A stretch of 64,000 bases of DNA from Polytrichum commune (Eukaryota > Streptophyta > Polytrichopsida > Polytrichales > Polytrichaceae). The notes under the pieces are model-generated. The model saw nothing but the letters and a program-made list of their open reading frames with translations. It was not told the origin of the DNA and ran no database searches. A program made the translations under genes and the position numbers. This document shows, in pieces, positions 1-9,648 of the stretch (positions are counted from its first letter, which is position 1; every line of letters begins with the position of its first letter). The stretch is from positions 7,130,001-7,194,000 of the forward strand of contig OX485803.1 of NCBI GenBank assembly GCA_950295325.1, given 5' to 3'.

Positions 1-69
1 ATCAAGTCCTTAGAGGTCAATATATAAGTAGATCATTGAGACTCATACATATAACGAAGGTAGAGTATC

Positions 70-642
70 ATGGATAGGATGGGAAAGGGGAGAGTCATGT
101 TTGAGAGTGTAGAATGCGATCAGGAGATACACAATTTAGACGATCCCCATATTCCATTCAATGCAACACCCGAGCGTGAGAGAGATGAGAGAAGTGCTAG
201 GGATCGATTTCGTGATGAGTATGTCATGACTCCCTTCTCACAATCTACACAAGCTTGGAGGATGAGGGCGGCGGAGGAACAACGACGATATGCGGACAAC
301 TTTGAGATCGATGCGGTGGAGAAGGACCACACACAATGCGTGGGTGGAGATCTAAATGATCTAATTGATTTGTGTGCGGATATTTTGGAGAAGCCCGGGG
401 ATGTGGATGTGGATGTGGATGTGGAGGAGCCTTCAATCGACATTGAAATAGTCAAGGTAGCGGGAGAATCTTCAAAGACTATGTCTATTCGTAAGAAGAG
501 GAGAGGATTGTCGCCTCATCGGCTACCATTGAAGGAACGGATGAAAGACCGAACGATTAGCTATTTTGATTTACTTTGGCCGAATCCTCTTCCAAAAATG
601 GAGCCTCGCCGGAAGCCAGGAGCATCTACGAGGTTGGCATGA
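70..642 (+). CDS. hypothetical protein, 190 aa
   Basis: Open frame from an ATG in a reasonable context to a TGA. The protein is charged and mostly disordered. It has a D/V-alternating run near residues 112-118, a basic stretch (residues about 140-150, IRKKRRG) that could act as a nuclear localisation signal, and a tail with SYFDLLWPNP. I recognise no domain. The frame is clearly longer than expected in AT-rich flank, so it is probably a real or recently dead coding exon, possibly the last exon of a gene that begins before the window or a transposon accessory ORF. No intron can be assigned. Confidence 0.4.
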   Translation: MDRMGKGRVMFESVECDQEIHNLDDPHIPFNATPERERDERSARDRFRDEYVMTPFSQSTQAWRMRAAEEQRRYADNFEIDAVEKDHTQCVGGDLNDLIDLCADILEKPGDVDVDVDVEEPSIDIEIVKVAGESSKTMSIRKKRRGLSPHRLPLKERMKDRTISYFDLLWPNPLPKMEPRRKPGASTRLA

Positions 643-1757
643 CGGAATGAAGTGGAATATTATAGTTTGCATGATTTGTTCATGTATATGATTAATAAAG
701 GGCATTTGTAACATTGTCGCAATAATAAAGTTATGACTTGTATAATATGTTGTACCACTTTTATGATTTATTTATTTATTTATTTATTATTATTTTTTAA
801 TTCACCAACCGAACAGTTTCTGTTGAGATAAACAAGCACAAAGCAATATGAAACTATGCATCCACTTCTCAGTTCCAAGAGAAATTTTTTTTAACCACTT
901 TACGTTCACCCTTAGTTGATTATTGCTATTTTAGTGTACTTTATTATGTGGATGGGGGGACTATTATGTAGCGGATTTTTTATTGCATATTCTTGTAGAG
1001 GACTTCATTACCTATCCATGGATACCAAGAACTCATTTTTTGGACTTCATATGAATTTTTGAGAGCCAAAAACCGAGACTATGTCCAAACTTCCAAAAAA
1101 TAGTGAAAAAATGCAGATTCAAAGGGAACAGCGTAGAATTGTGACCATATACTTTTTTGCAGTAGAAATATTATTGCATATTCATGTAGAGGACTTCATT
1201 ACCTATCCATGGATACCAAGAACTCGTTTTTTGGACTTCATATGAATTTTTGAGAGCCAAAAAACCGAGACTATGTCCAAACTTCCAAAAAATAGTGATT
1301 GTGAATTATATAATTATAAATATAAGAAATTGTGAATAGTCCTTGTGAGAGAATACCATTCATAAAATTGTACACCCAATCAAAACTTTATTCAATATCA
1401 AGTTTACAAATCACGAATGAATATGAATCAATGTAACTGGATGTGTAGTTTTTATCATCCATATTATGGTTGAATTTCATCCGTTAACGTTTATAGAGTC
1501 AGATTTACAAAGAAGGGAGTACCATTTTGTTGACAGTTAACACGTGGCCTCACGAGAGGCAAGAACCTTGGTTAGCCTCCCATAGACTTCTTCTCGATTA
1601 TGAAGCAAAAGCTTCATGGAGTACAAACATTGCACTAAGATCCATAAACCTCATATAATATACAAGTTTTGTATGCAAAATTGATGGCTTTATTTACATC
1701 TCCAACGGTTACAAAATTGGTATGATTCAAAATTGATGCAAAAAAAACAAAAAAAAT
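643..1757. other. non-coding stretch, AT-rich
   Basis: No convincing coding frame. It contains A/T homopolymers, a TTTA microsatellite near 765-790 and the 190-bp-period direct duplication listed separately. Its right edge meets the stop codon of the displaced kinase tail. Confidence 0.5.
981..1297. repeat. direct duplication, about 125 bp per copy
   Basis: 981-1105 and 1172-1297 are near-identical (GAGGACTTCATTACCTATCC and onward to CCAAACTTCCAAAAAATAG), separated by about 66 bp of unrelated sequence. Only a few substitutions and one A indel separate them, so the duplication is recent. Confidence 0.85.
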
Positions 1758-1923
1758 CTATTTCGCAGTGTCTCGGAAGCACATTGTCGGGTTAACCATG
1801 TTGTATGGAGGCGACTTCAAAATGTTCACTTCATGAGTGACTGTTGACCTTTCTGCTGGATTGGTCTTCGTTAACGCATCCAATGCTACCTCAAACCCCA
1901 TCTTCAAGCCATTTGGATCACGA
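1758..1923 (-). pseudogene. displaced C-terminal end of the protein kinase
   Basis: Read on the minus strand, the sequence left of the hAT insertion is open from the target duplication to a TAG at 1758-1760, 51 codons beyond the kinase DP residues. It contains NPAERST, which matches the (D/N)PxxRxT motif of kinase subdomain XI. If the insertion and one target duplication are removed, the kinase frame continues into it without a shift. This is therefore the lost C-lobe end of the adjacent kinase, cut off by the element at 1924-3036. Confidence 0.88.
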
Positions 1924-3036
1924 CAGGGTTGTCTATCGCGACGTCATGACGGTGTCGTGCCGTCATGTCGTGTCGTGTCGTGACGGACCCCTCCGTCACG
2001 ACACAATAGGGTCCACGTAGGGTCAACATAGGGGGAACGGACTAGGGTGGGTAAAATACTTACCTTCTTGCCAAGGTGGCGTCCTATGTGGCAGAAAACA
2101 CCGACGTGGTCGTGGGTATGCCTAGCGCCAGGTAAATCATTTTGCCATTTTGTTTACCATTTTGTTAAAATCAAAGTAGTAAAAAACGACTAAGGAGGGT
2201 GTGGGGCGGACGGGGGACAAGGGTGGGGCGGACGGGGGTGGGGGGGGGAACGGAGCGGACGGGGTCGGGAACGGGGGCGGGAACGGAGCGGACGGGGTTG
2301 GGAACGGGGGCGGACGGGGGGGAACGGGAGCGGACGGAGGGGGGGAAATTTTTTTTAAAAAAAATGGGGCGGACAGGGAAGGGGGGGGGGGAAAAAAAAA
2401 AAAAAAACTGGGGCGGACGGGGGAGCGGACGGAGGGGCGGACAGGGGGGAACGGGGCATACGGGGTTGGGAACGGAGCGGACGGGGTCGGGAACGGGGGC
2501 GGACGGGGTCGGGAACGGGGGCGGACGGGGTCGGGAACGGGGGCGGACGGGGGGGAACGGGAGCGGACAGAGGGGGGGGAAATTTTTTTTAAAAAAAAAT
2601 GGGGCGGACGGGGAAAGGGGGGGGGAAAAAAAAAAAAAAAAAAAAAACTGGGGCGGACGGGGGAGCGGACGGAGGGGCGGACGGGGTCGGGAACGGGGGC
2701 GGACGGGGTCGGGAACGGGGGCGGACGGGGGGGAACGGGGCGTACGGGGTTGGGAACGGAGCGGACGGGGTCGGGAACAGGGGTGGACGGGGGGGCGGAC
2801 GGGCTCTAGTAAATTTTTCCCCACTTTACCTTTACTTTGCTGACATGTCATCACACGTGGACATTGTAAATCCTACGTGTCCGAATTGGGTTAATGTAAT
2901 TACACAAAAAAATCGGTAAAATTCAAGTCCGTCAGGATAAAGACAGCATCCGGCATAATGTCGTGACGGATACGTGTCGTGACGACACGACATTATGCCG
3001 GGATTACCCTCCGTCACGACACAATAGACAACCCTG
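1924..3036. mobile_element. non-autonomous hAT-type element, 1113 bp
   Basis: The ends are inverted repeats: CAGGGTTGTCTAT at the left, and ATAGACAACCCTG at the right. The element is flanked by a perfect 8-bp target duplication, GATCACGA, at 1916-1923 and 3037-3044. CAGGG ends with 8-bp duplications are characteristic of hAT transposons. Subterminal CGTCACGACAC / GTGTCGTGACGG repeats occur several times at both ends and could be transposase-binding sites. There is no transposase, and the interior is mostly a G-rich minisatellite. It sits in the last coding part of a kinase gene. The superfamily rests on termini and duplication length only. Confidence 0.9.
2196..2806. repeat. G-rich minisatellite (GCGGACGGGG units)
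   Basis: Irregular tandem array of GGCGGACGGGG and TCGGGAACGGG units. It has a higher-order repeat of about 240 bp, whose landmark (T-run, A-run, then GGGGG and a second A-run) recurs near 2346 and 2582. The plus strand is almost free of T outside those landmarks and has dense runs of four or more G, so G-quadruplex formation is expected. The long open frames here on both strands are composition artefacts. Confidence 0.9.
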
Positions 3037-4795
3037 GATCACGATTGTGCTGAAACAAGGGGGAAGTCGAATCCTTGTGATAAATCTTCTTTGCCAAAGC
3101 ACCCACTGAGAAGGACTCCGAGAGAAATGTGTGCCTATGTTTCCGAGCCATCCTCATTGGAGAGGTAGATGTTCCACGCTGCCCTCGTACATGGAATAAT
3201 TCAGGACCAGCACAATTGTATCGTGCTTTGTGCTTGTTCATCTCATCCACTGAATCTTTTCCATAGTTAGAGGGGGCGTCCTCATCTCCCCATGATGCCA
3301 TGCCCCAATCACACACACCAATGAAAACCGTGTTCTCACGGTCTTGTGGAAAATGCAACATGACATTGTTGGGATTAAGGTCATTGTGCAACACGTCATG
3401 CTTGTGCACTACATCCACAATGCACATAAGAGCCCATGCCAAATAAGCTCGATGCTTTCGATATACAACCAAGCGTTTTCGTGAATCAAAGTCTGGCCCT
3501 GGCGCTTCAAGGATTCTGCTCTCGTGGACATCCGGAACTTGGTAGTCATAGACCCTCATGTGCTTCAAAGAGCCTCCATTCCACCACAATGAATATGATT
3601 CGTATGTTTTCATATGGAGGTACTGTATCTTGATTACCCCAGGATGATCTATAGGACATGCCAATGCTTCAAGTGAACGCTCCTTTCGATTCTCCAAACT
3701 ATTCGTGGCCTTCATGGTCTTCCCAGCCCACTCTATCCAGCTAGGGATGAATGATGCTCCATGAATTGTGACCCTCCGCACCACTCCGTAGGACCCTTGG
3801 AAGATTTCCTTATCCAAGGGTTTAATCTCCACATCTCTAGGCAACCATATGACACCATGTCGGCCTTGAGTGGCAATGTTGTCTGCCATTTGTCTGTCAA
3901 TGAAAACGGGAAGGTTGCGGGCGGATGTTCCTTTGGCGCTTATTATGCCTCTTCTCCAATTCTCTAGCTTCTCGTACAGCTCAGACCTCCTGCCACCACT
4001 ACTTCCCTCACCGGAATGCACAGCATCATATGTCATTGTTGGATTGTAGATTGCTTCCCTGGCTTGAGATTCAATCCATGAGTCCCAATCGCTCATGCCC
4101 CTAGCTTCTTCAAACTCAGCTCCAGCCATGCCTTCCGTGAGAAGAAGAATCAACTCGTTCTTCACCAACTCTAAACCCTTTGTACCATCATTGAGGTATT
4201 TTTTTTCCAAAAAAACCATGCTATGTTTTTCGAACCATTCCAAAACCAATATCCTACAATGGTTTCGAGCCTCCTCGATATGTTTATCGCGTTTGCCTCT
4301 ATGTCTTCTTCTCTTTGATTGAGAACCTGATGCCGTGGACCCCTCCTCCATCCCTCCCGAATCAGCTGCGCGTTTCAATCCCCGTCTTTCATCATGCTCC
4401 GAACGCTGAGGTACATCTCGAGCAGGGCTATGCGGTATTGATGTCCGCGGTGTCGGAGATTGTGGTGGCACGTTCTCCGAACGAGTGGGTGCATTTATAC
4501 CTGTGGAACTGCCTGAGCTTGGTCCCCTTCCTGTTCTCCCTCTATTTCCACTATTTCCCCGACTCCCACGTGTTCCACGGCTTCCCCGTGTTTGGTTGCC
4601 TCCTGAATTACCAATAGCAACGAACTCCTCATCAAACTGATAAGGATATGAAGGTGGATTACGTGCTGCAGCACTTCCACTTCCGTGATCGCTTCCTGTA
4701 CCCTTGCCAGTATATTCGGATGCCCTGCTTTGGAGCCAATCACGGTGCAGCCTTGAATCCTCGTCTTGGTAAGGAGCAATGGCCTCCCCCTCCAT
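3014..4795 (-). CDS. protein kinase-like protein, 3' end truncated by a transposon
   Basis: The frame extends up to 4810, but the start is placed at 4795 (MEGEAIAPYQ), because the five residues before it look like 5' UTR. Residue numbers here count from the upstream ATG at 4810. Residues 1-330 are low-complexity, with an RG-rich block (about 72-98) and a basic KRRRHRGKR segment. A kinase fold follows: glycine-rich loop QGSYGVV (about 338-344), candidate lysine in AGKTMK (about 362-367), catalytic loop HNDLNPNN (475-482, HND instead of HRD), metal-binding DWG (501-503, instead of DFG) and APE-like GPELF. Metal and catalytic Asp are present, so activity before truncation is plausible. The last six residues (GLSIVS) are read from the inserted hAT terminus and replace 51 native residues, including subdomain XI. 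No intron is evident. Probably a damaged Ser/Thr kinase; substrate unknown. Confidence 0.82.
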   Translation of the reverse strand: MEGEAIAPYQDEDSRLHRDWLQSRASEYTGKGTGSDHGSGSAAARNPPSYPYQFDEEFVAIGNSGGNQTRGSRGTRGSRGNSGNRGRTGRGPSSGSSTGINAPTRSENVPPQSPTPRTSIPHSPARDVPQRSEHDERRGLKRAADSGGMEEGSTASGSQSKRRRHRGKRDKHIEEARNHCRILVLEWFEKHSMVFLEKKYLNDGTKGLELVKNELILLLTEGMAGAEFEEARGMSDWDSWIESQAREAIYNPTMTYDAVHSGEGSSGGRRSELYEKLENWRRGIISAKGTSARNLPVFIDRQMADNIATQGRHGVIWLPRDVEIKPLDKEIFQGSYGVVRRVTIHGASFIPSWIEWAGKTMKATNSLENRKERSLEALACPIDHPGVIKIQYLHMKTYESYSLWWNGGSLKHMRVYDYQVPDVHESRILEAPGPDFDSRKRLVVYRKHRAYLAWALMCIVDVVHKHDVLHNDLNPNNVMLHFPQDRENTVFIGVCDWGMASWGDEDAPSNYGKDSVDEMNKHKARYNCAGPELFHVRGQRGTSTSPMRMARKHRHTFLSESFSVGALAKKIYHKDSTSPLFQHNRDPGLSIVS

Positions 4796-5005
4796 GAAGA
4801 TAAAAATCACGTGAATGAGTGAGTGAGTGTAAAAACGAGTGCGTGAATATGGGAAAAAAATTGCTAGGGTTACCCCACAATTTGCCCTAACCTCCCAAAA
4901 CCACTAAGACCCGCGCGGTGCCGCTGTCCCTTGGGACGCAACAAGGTCTCGGGTCCCTAAGTGGTGGGAAGAGAGGAAAGTGATTATAAGTAAAGCCCCC
5001 CCGGC

Positions 5006-5013
5006 TTTATATA
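5006..5013 (-). promoter_or_regulatory. candidate TATA box of the kinase gene
   Basis: On the minus strand the sequence reads CCCTATATAAAGCC, a good TATAWAW match about 210 bp upstream of the kinase ATG at 4795. A G-rich copy of the hAT-type element begins about 20 bp further upstream. Support is motif and position only. Confidence 0.4.
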
Positions 5014-5034
5014 GGGAGAGGGGAGCCCAATCAT

Positions 5035-5537
5035 GAGGTACGGACGGGGGGGAAGGAAGGACGGGAGGGTCGGATGCGGGTCGGATGGGGGGGAAGGGGG
5101 GGGGGGGGGTCGGATGGGGCGGATGGGGTCGGATGGGGTCGGATGGGTGGGGATGGGTCGGGTGGTAGGGTCGGGTGGGTGGGAGGGTCCGGTGGGAGGG
5201 TCGGACGGGAGGGAACGTAGGGAACAGGTTAGGGAACATATTAATGGGCTAAGGGAGCGGGGTTAGGGTATGGGGAACGGGGGCGGACGGGAGGGCGAAC
5301 GGGCGCTAGTAATTTTATTCCCCACTTTACCTCTACTTTGCTGACATGGCATCACACGTGGACATCGTAACTCCTACGTGTCCGCAATGGGGTAATGTAA
5401 ATACACAAAAAATTCGGTAAAATTCAAGTCCGGCAGGATAAAGACAGCATCCGGCATAATGTCGTGACGGATACGTGTCGTGACGGCACGACATTATGTC
5501 GGGATTACCCTCCGTCACGACACAATAGACAACCTTG
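5035..5537. mobile_element. partial second copy of the G-rich hAT-type element
   Basis: 5300-5537 aligns throughout with 2806-3036: CCCCACTTTACC, GCTGACATGNCATCACACGTGG, CAGCATCCGGCATAATGTCGTG and CCGTCACGACACAATAGACAACC. It ends AACCTTG, a one-base variant of the right terminus. 5035-5300 is again a GGACGGG/TCGGATGGGG minisatellite. I could not find a matching left terminus or an 8-bp duplication, so this copy is 5'-truncated or rearranged. It lies immediately upstream of the candidate kinase promoter. Confidence 0.75.
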
Positions 5538-5829
5538 CTTCCAGGTACGGTAATATGGATGTTTCTTACCTTGATTCCTAGAATTAGGAAGTGAGATAAA
5601 GCCCTTTGGGTAGTAACATCACTAAACAAGTTGAGCTTGCTACGTGAGACCCTAAATATAAGGAGAAATCTCACTTTGTTTATTTGAAGAAAGTATAACT
5701 AATGAGCTTCTTCTAGCCCGAGCAATGTAGCCGAGATGATGGAGGTGGTAAGCCCATACAAGCATGTTGATGCAGTGATTAAACAACCCATCGGCGGGTG
5801 AAGGCATTGAATAAACAAACAACCAATAC

Positions 5830-6170
5830 ACCCAAAAAAAAAATTTAGTGTTTGACACACTAAGTACGAATGCAATACACTAAATGTCAATAAGCCCATG
5901 AAAGTAAGCAACACTAAATATCAACTATGGTAATATGTGAAACTTACATGTATTGATTTAGTGTCAGTATTAACAATGATAAAAGGAGAATTCCAGCATA
6001 TCTTCTAGCATTCCAATACATTTATGTGTAACACTAATTGTCAAGAAATTGAAAATTAGTGTTGAGCATGGTAAGGTGGTAACAACATGAAATATAATCA
6101 AATACTTAATATCCTTGTTAGTGTAATTGGAATTACAAGGCCGGCAACAAGGGCAAGGTAAAGCGAATGA
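5830..6170 (-). mobile_element. diverged copy of the TTTAGTGTT MITE family
   Basis: In reverse orientation this matches the element at 17643-18138: repeated ACACTAAAT/TTTAGTGTT boxes, CCCATGAAAGTA, TATGTGAAACTTACATG, ATTAACAATGATAAAAGGAGAA and GGTGGTAACAACATG. Divergence is considerable and the termini cannot be set precisely. Confidence 0.65.
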
Positions 6171-6244
6171 CATTTCCTATGTTATGCAAACATGAAGCCA
6201 TCCCAATATGTTGCGGTCGCTATGTCATGTTGCGGAGTCGAATT

Positions 6245-6476
6245 CAATGACCGGGGAGATTTTTGGGCATAATTGGTTGAGATCCTACTGTTTGCAAGTC
6301 CGACCGGTTACATGTTCACAGCCTCCGGGTTTCCTTTATTAAAATGGGATATATTCCATAAATTCCTCTAAAATGATCGGTAAATTTCCTGCAGTCTTAA
6401 ACTTCAACCGGTGTTTTTTCTCAAACTCAACCGGTTCATTTGTAACTAATTAACTGCCGGTTCTCCCTGATCATAG
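6245..6476 (+). mobile_element. AACCGGTT MITE copy 1
   Basis: Forward orientation: begins CAATGACCGGGGAGATTTTT and ends TTCTCCCTGATCATAG, with internal ACCGGTT/AACCGGT palindromes. The flanks GTCGAATT and CTTGAATT match at six of eight positions, a decayed 8-bp duplication. Confidence 0.85.
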
Positions 6477-7261
6477 CTTGAATTCATCTTTCCTACTACC
6501 CAATTATGGAATGGAAGGTTCTCTACATAATTTTTTTTTGTTTTTTTTTTGAGACAGAAGGCCAACATGCCAACACCAAGTTTTTGTCAAGTAGAGAGGA
6601 GATTTCACGGCCGGGAATCAAACCGCCAACCTCTTCCTTAAGATTTGGGTATCTCTCCATCATCAGTAGTTTGAGATCATCTCGGACCATTCTCTACATA
6701 GTTGAGGGATGTTCCAGTAGCTTTCATTTGACATTCCACACACAACCACAAGTGGAAAGGATGAGAACACAGTGCGTGGTTGAAGCCGTTAAAAAAATAA
6801 AATAAAAACAAAAACAAAAACAATAGTTCTGTTGTCTAGAGGGCTTGCCAACATAATCGTTTTTGTCACGCCACCTTATAAATATGTTCATATGATTTGG
6901 GCCCTGGGGGAAGTCAAGTACCATCAGGTATGTGGGTATTATTTGGTTTCCTTCTCATATTCTCCAACTCTTACCAACCATATTTACACAACAAAACATG
7001 TGTTGCATCAGCAAATCTACAACGAACGACACATCTGCAAACGTTGGTGTTGAAAAAGTGCACATTTGTTGATTTCTTAACTGGCATACTTAAAAGGTAC
7101 TTTCAATTATGTTCACAATTAAGTGTGGAGTAGTTATCAATATGCAAAGACGCAGTCCCAATTTCCTTTTAAGCATGTGTCTTTATGATGTTTGCTCGTT
7201 TATCCTCACAGGATCACATACTGATCAAATATCACATGGTCCGATTGAAAAAAACGAGCCA
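6477..7261. other. no recognisable gene
   Basis: AT-rich spacer between MITE copies. It has a T-run near 6531-6551 and short chance frames. Nothing else was recognised. Confidence 0.4.
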
Positions 7262-7269
7262 CTCAAGAC

Positions 7270-7497
7270 CAACAATCGGGGAGAATTGACAATTAGTTAC
7301 AAATGAACCGGTTGAGTTTGAGAAATAACCGGTCGAAGTTCAAGGCTTCAGGAGAATTACCAATCACTTTAGAGGAATTTATGGAATATACCCCAAATCA
7401 ATATAGGAAAAACCCGAAGGATGTCGATATGTAACCAGTTGGACTTGCAAACACTAGGATCTCAACCGATTATGCCCCAAAATCTCTCCGATCACTG
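7270..7497 (-). mobile_element. AACCGGTT MITE copy 2, with perfect target duplication
   Basis: Reverse orientation: CAACAATCGGGGAGAA at the left, CTCTCCGATCACTG at the right, 228 bp. Flanked by perfect CTCAAGAC direct repeats at 7262-7269 and 7498-7505. Confidence 0.92.
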
Positions 7498-7599
7498 CTC
7501 AAGACCCGTCTACCTGAACCGAAGTGGGGCTGAATACTCCACGAAGAGGTAGGGTTCATTACCCATGAAATCACCATTCCCATCAAATCCCCTCAAACG

Positions 7600-7836
7600 C
7601 TATGTCCGGGAAGAACCGGCGGTTAGTTGCAGATGAACCGGTTGAGTTTGAGAAATAACCAGTTGAAGTTCAAGACTTCAGGAAATTTACCGATCATATC
7701 AGAGGGATCTATGGAATATACCTCAAATGAAATGAAGCATCAAAACAGGAAGATGTCAACATGTAACCGGTTGGATTTAGAATCACTGGGATCTTGACTG
7801 ACTCTATATATATGCCCAAAAACTTCCCGGGCACTG
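7600..7836 (-). mobile_element. AACCGGTT MITE copy 3 (CCCGGG subfamily)
   Basis: Reverse orientation: begins CTATGTCCGGGAAGAACCGG and ends AACTTCCCGGGCACTG. Flanks CTCAAACG and CTCAAATT agree at six of eight bases. This subfamily replaces the ATCGGGGAG terminus by GCCCGGGAAG. Confidence 0.85.
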
Positions 7837-7862
7837 CTCAAATTTTGGTGATGAGTCTGGTG

Positions 7863-8310
7863 TAACCGGTTGAGTTTGAGAAATAACCGGTTGAAGTTGG
7901 AGACTTCAGGAGAATAACCGACGAATCTGTAGAATATACGTCAAATGAATGAAAGCATCAAAACCGGATGATGTGAACATGTAACCGGTTGGGTTTAGAA
8001 TCCCTAGGATGATCTTGACCGACTATTATGCCCCATAACCTATGATCGGGGGGAACCGGCAGTTAGTTACAAATGAACTGGTTGAGTTGGAGAAATAACC
8101 GGTTGAATTTCATCAAGACCGCAGGAAAATCACCGATCATGTTCGAGTGAATCTGTAGAATATACCCCAATTCAATAAAGGGGAACCCGGAGTATGTCAA
8201 CATATAACCGGTCGGACTTGCAAACACTAGGATCTCAACCGGTTGGTCATGCCCAAACAAAAATCTCCCTGATCACTGCCCAAAACTACCCTCCCGGCCG
8301 CCGGGCGCTG
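7863..8310 (-). mobile_element. AACCGGTT MITE copy 4 (CCCGGG subfamily), split by copy 5
   Basis: The 5' part (7863-8039) lacks its outer terminus. The 3' part resumes after copy 5 with CCCAAAACTACCCTCCCGG and ends CCGGGCGCTG. The two halves are joined by the target duplication of copy 5. Confidence 0.75.
8040..8278 (-). mobile_element. AACCGGTT MITE copy 5, nested in copy 4
   Basis: Reverse orientation: CTATGATCGGGGGGAACC to CTCCCTGATCACTG. Flanks CCCATAAC and CCCAAAAC match at seven of eight positions. Confidence 0.85.
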
Positions 8311-8608
8311 CTCCTCCTCCTCCTCAAATCTATGACCGGGGAGAACCGGCAGTTAGTTACAAGTGAACCTGTTGAGTTTGAGAAATAACCGGTTGAAGTT
8401 CAAGACTGCAGGAAAATTACTGACCATTTTGAAAGGAATCTATAGAATATATCCCAATTAACAAAGGAAACCCGGAGGATGTGAACATGTAACCAACCGG
8501 CTGGACTTGCAAACACTAGGATCTCAACCGGTTATGCCCAAAAATCTCCCCGATCAATGCCTCAAATGTGTGATGAGTGGTAGCTAGTCTGGTGGTACGC
8601 AGGCGACT
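8248..8608. repeat. segmental duplication, copy A
   Basis: Covers the end of copy 5, the CTCCTCCTC-bearing end of copy 4, MITE copy 6 and the following GTGTGATGAGTGGTAGCTAG flank. The same series recurs at 8969-9576, which holds one extra MITE. Confidence 0.75.
8330..8559 (-). mobile_element. AACCGGTT MITE copy 6, with perfect target duplication
   Basis: CTATGACCGGGGAGAACC to CTCCCCGATCAATG, 230 bp, flanked by CCTCAAAT at 8322-8329 and 8560-8567. Confidence 0.92.
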
Positions 8609-8766
8609 TGAAATACCTGAATAAACTCAGAAATGTCAATGGGAAGAGCTTCAATACCTGCTCGATGGGAAGAGCTTCATACCCAAAATGGAAGAAATGG
8701 GGGATGTTGTGGAGGGAATGCGGGTGGTGGCAGCTGAAATTAAAAAAAGACATATCACTATGGCAT

Positions 8767-8999
8767 TGAAACAAGATCCTATTGTTTCCAAGTGCAACCA
8801 GTCACATGCCGACATCTTTCGATTTATCTTTATTTTTTTTCTTTAACCTTTTCGTGGACGGGTTGGTTTTGAAATTACCGGTTTTGGGACGGGTAGCAAT
8901 TTTTTTTGCCTTTCAATTCAAGGCTTTGGACGTGGACGGGTAAAAACTTCGTGAAAAAGCACCCCTGGTTATGCCCAAACAAAAATCTCCCCAATCACT
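8767..8999. mobile_element. AACCGGTT MITE fragments
   Basis: 8767-8826 resembles the forward 5' third (GATCCTATTGTTTCCAAG, then CATGCCGACATC). 8969-8999 is a reverse 3' end (ATGCCCAAACAAAAATCTCC through ATCACTG). The sequence between them is not assigned. Confidence 0.6.
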
Positions 9000-9057
9000 G
9001 CCCAAAACTACCCTCCCGCCCCCCGGGCACTGCTCCTCCTCCTCCTCCTCCTCAAAT

Positions 9058-9286
9058 CTATGATCGGGGAGAACCGGCAATTAGTTCCAAGTGAACCGGT
9101 TGAGTTTGAGAAATCACCGGTTGAAGTTGAAGACTACAGGAAACTTACCGATCATTTTATAGGAATCTACAAAACAAACCCCAATTTAATAAAGGAAAAC
9201 CGGAGGATGTGAACATGTAACCGGTTGGGCTTGCAAACACTAGGATCTCAACCGGTTATGCCCAAACAAAAATCTCCCTGAACGCT
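9058..9286 (-). mobile_element. AACCGGTT MITE copy 7
   Basis: CTATGATCGGGGAGAACC to CTCCCTGAACGCTG. It is followed after six bases by copy 8. Confidence 0.85.
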
Positions 9287-9292
9287 GCCCCT

Positions 9293-9526
9293 CTATGATC
9301 GGGGAGAACCGGCAGTTAGTTACAAATGAACCGGTTGAGTTTGAGAAATAACCGGTTGAAGTTCAAGACCGCAGGAAAATTAGCGATCATTTTAGAGGAA
9401 TCTACAGAATATACTCCAATCTTATGACGGAAAACCGGAGGATGTGAACATGTAACCGGTTGGACTTGCAAACACTAGGATATATCTCAACTGGTTAAGC
9501 CCAACCAAAAATCTCCCTGAACACTG
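9293..9526 (-). mobile_element. AACCGGTT MITE copy 8
   Basis: CTATGATCGGGGAGAACC to CTCCCTGAACACTG. Copies 7 and 8 end alike and share one outer pair of CCTCAAAT repeats, which suggests tandem duplication of one insertion rather than two separate insertions. Confidence 0.85.
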
Positions 9527-9648
9527 GTCCTCAAATGTGTGATGAGTGGTAGCTAGTCGGGTGGTACGCAGGCGACTCGCGGCCGCATGGAGAGTAGTGA
9601 TCATCATAACTAATAAGCCTATATATCCACCCACACATTGCATTGGCC

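Larger units (their letters stand above)
8969..9576. repeat. segmental duplication, copy B
   Basis: Same order as 8248-8608 but with an expanded CTC microsatellite and two MITE copies in place of one. The CCTCAAAT duplication recurs at 9050-9057 and 9529-9536, bracketing both MITEs. Confidence 0.75.

Noticed and set aside
2171-2854. Several 200-residue frames on both strands in the G-rich array
   Set aside because: Pure minisatellite translation (Gly/Arg/Thr on one strand, Pro/Arg on the other); no codon bias or domain.
7109-9094. Short frames across the MITE cluster
   Set aside because: They translate the repeated MITE sequence and change with each copy.
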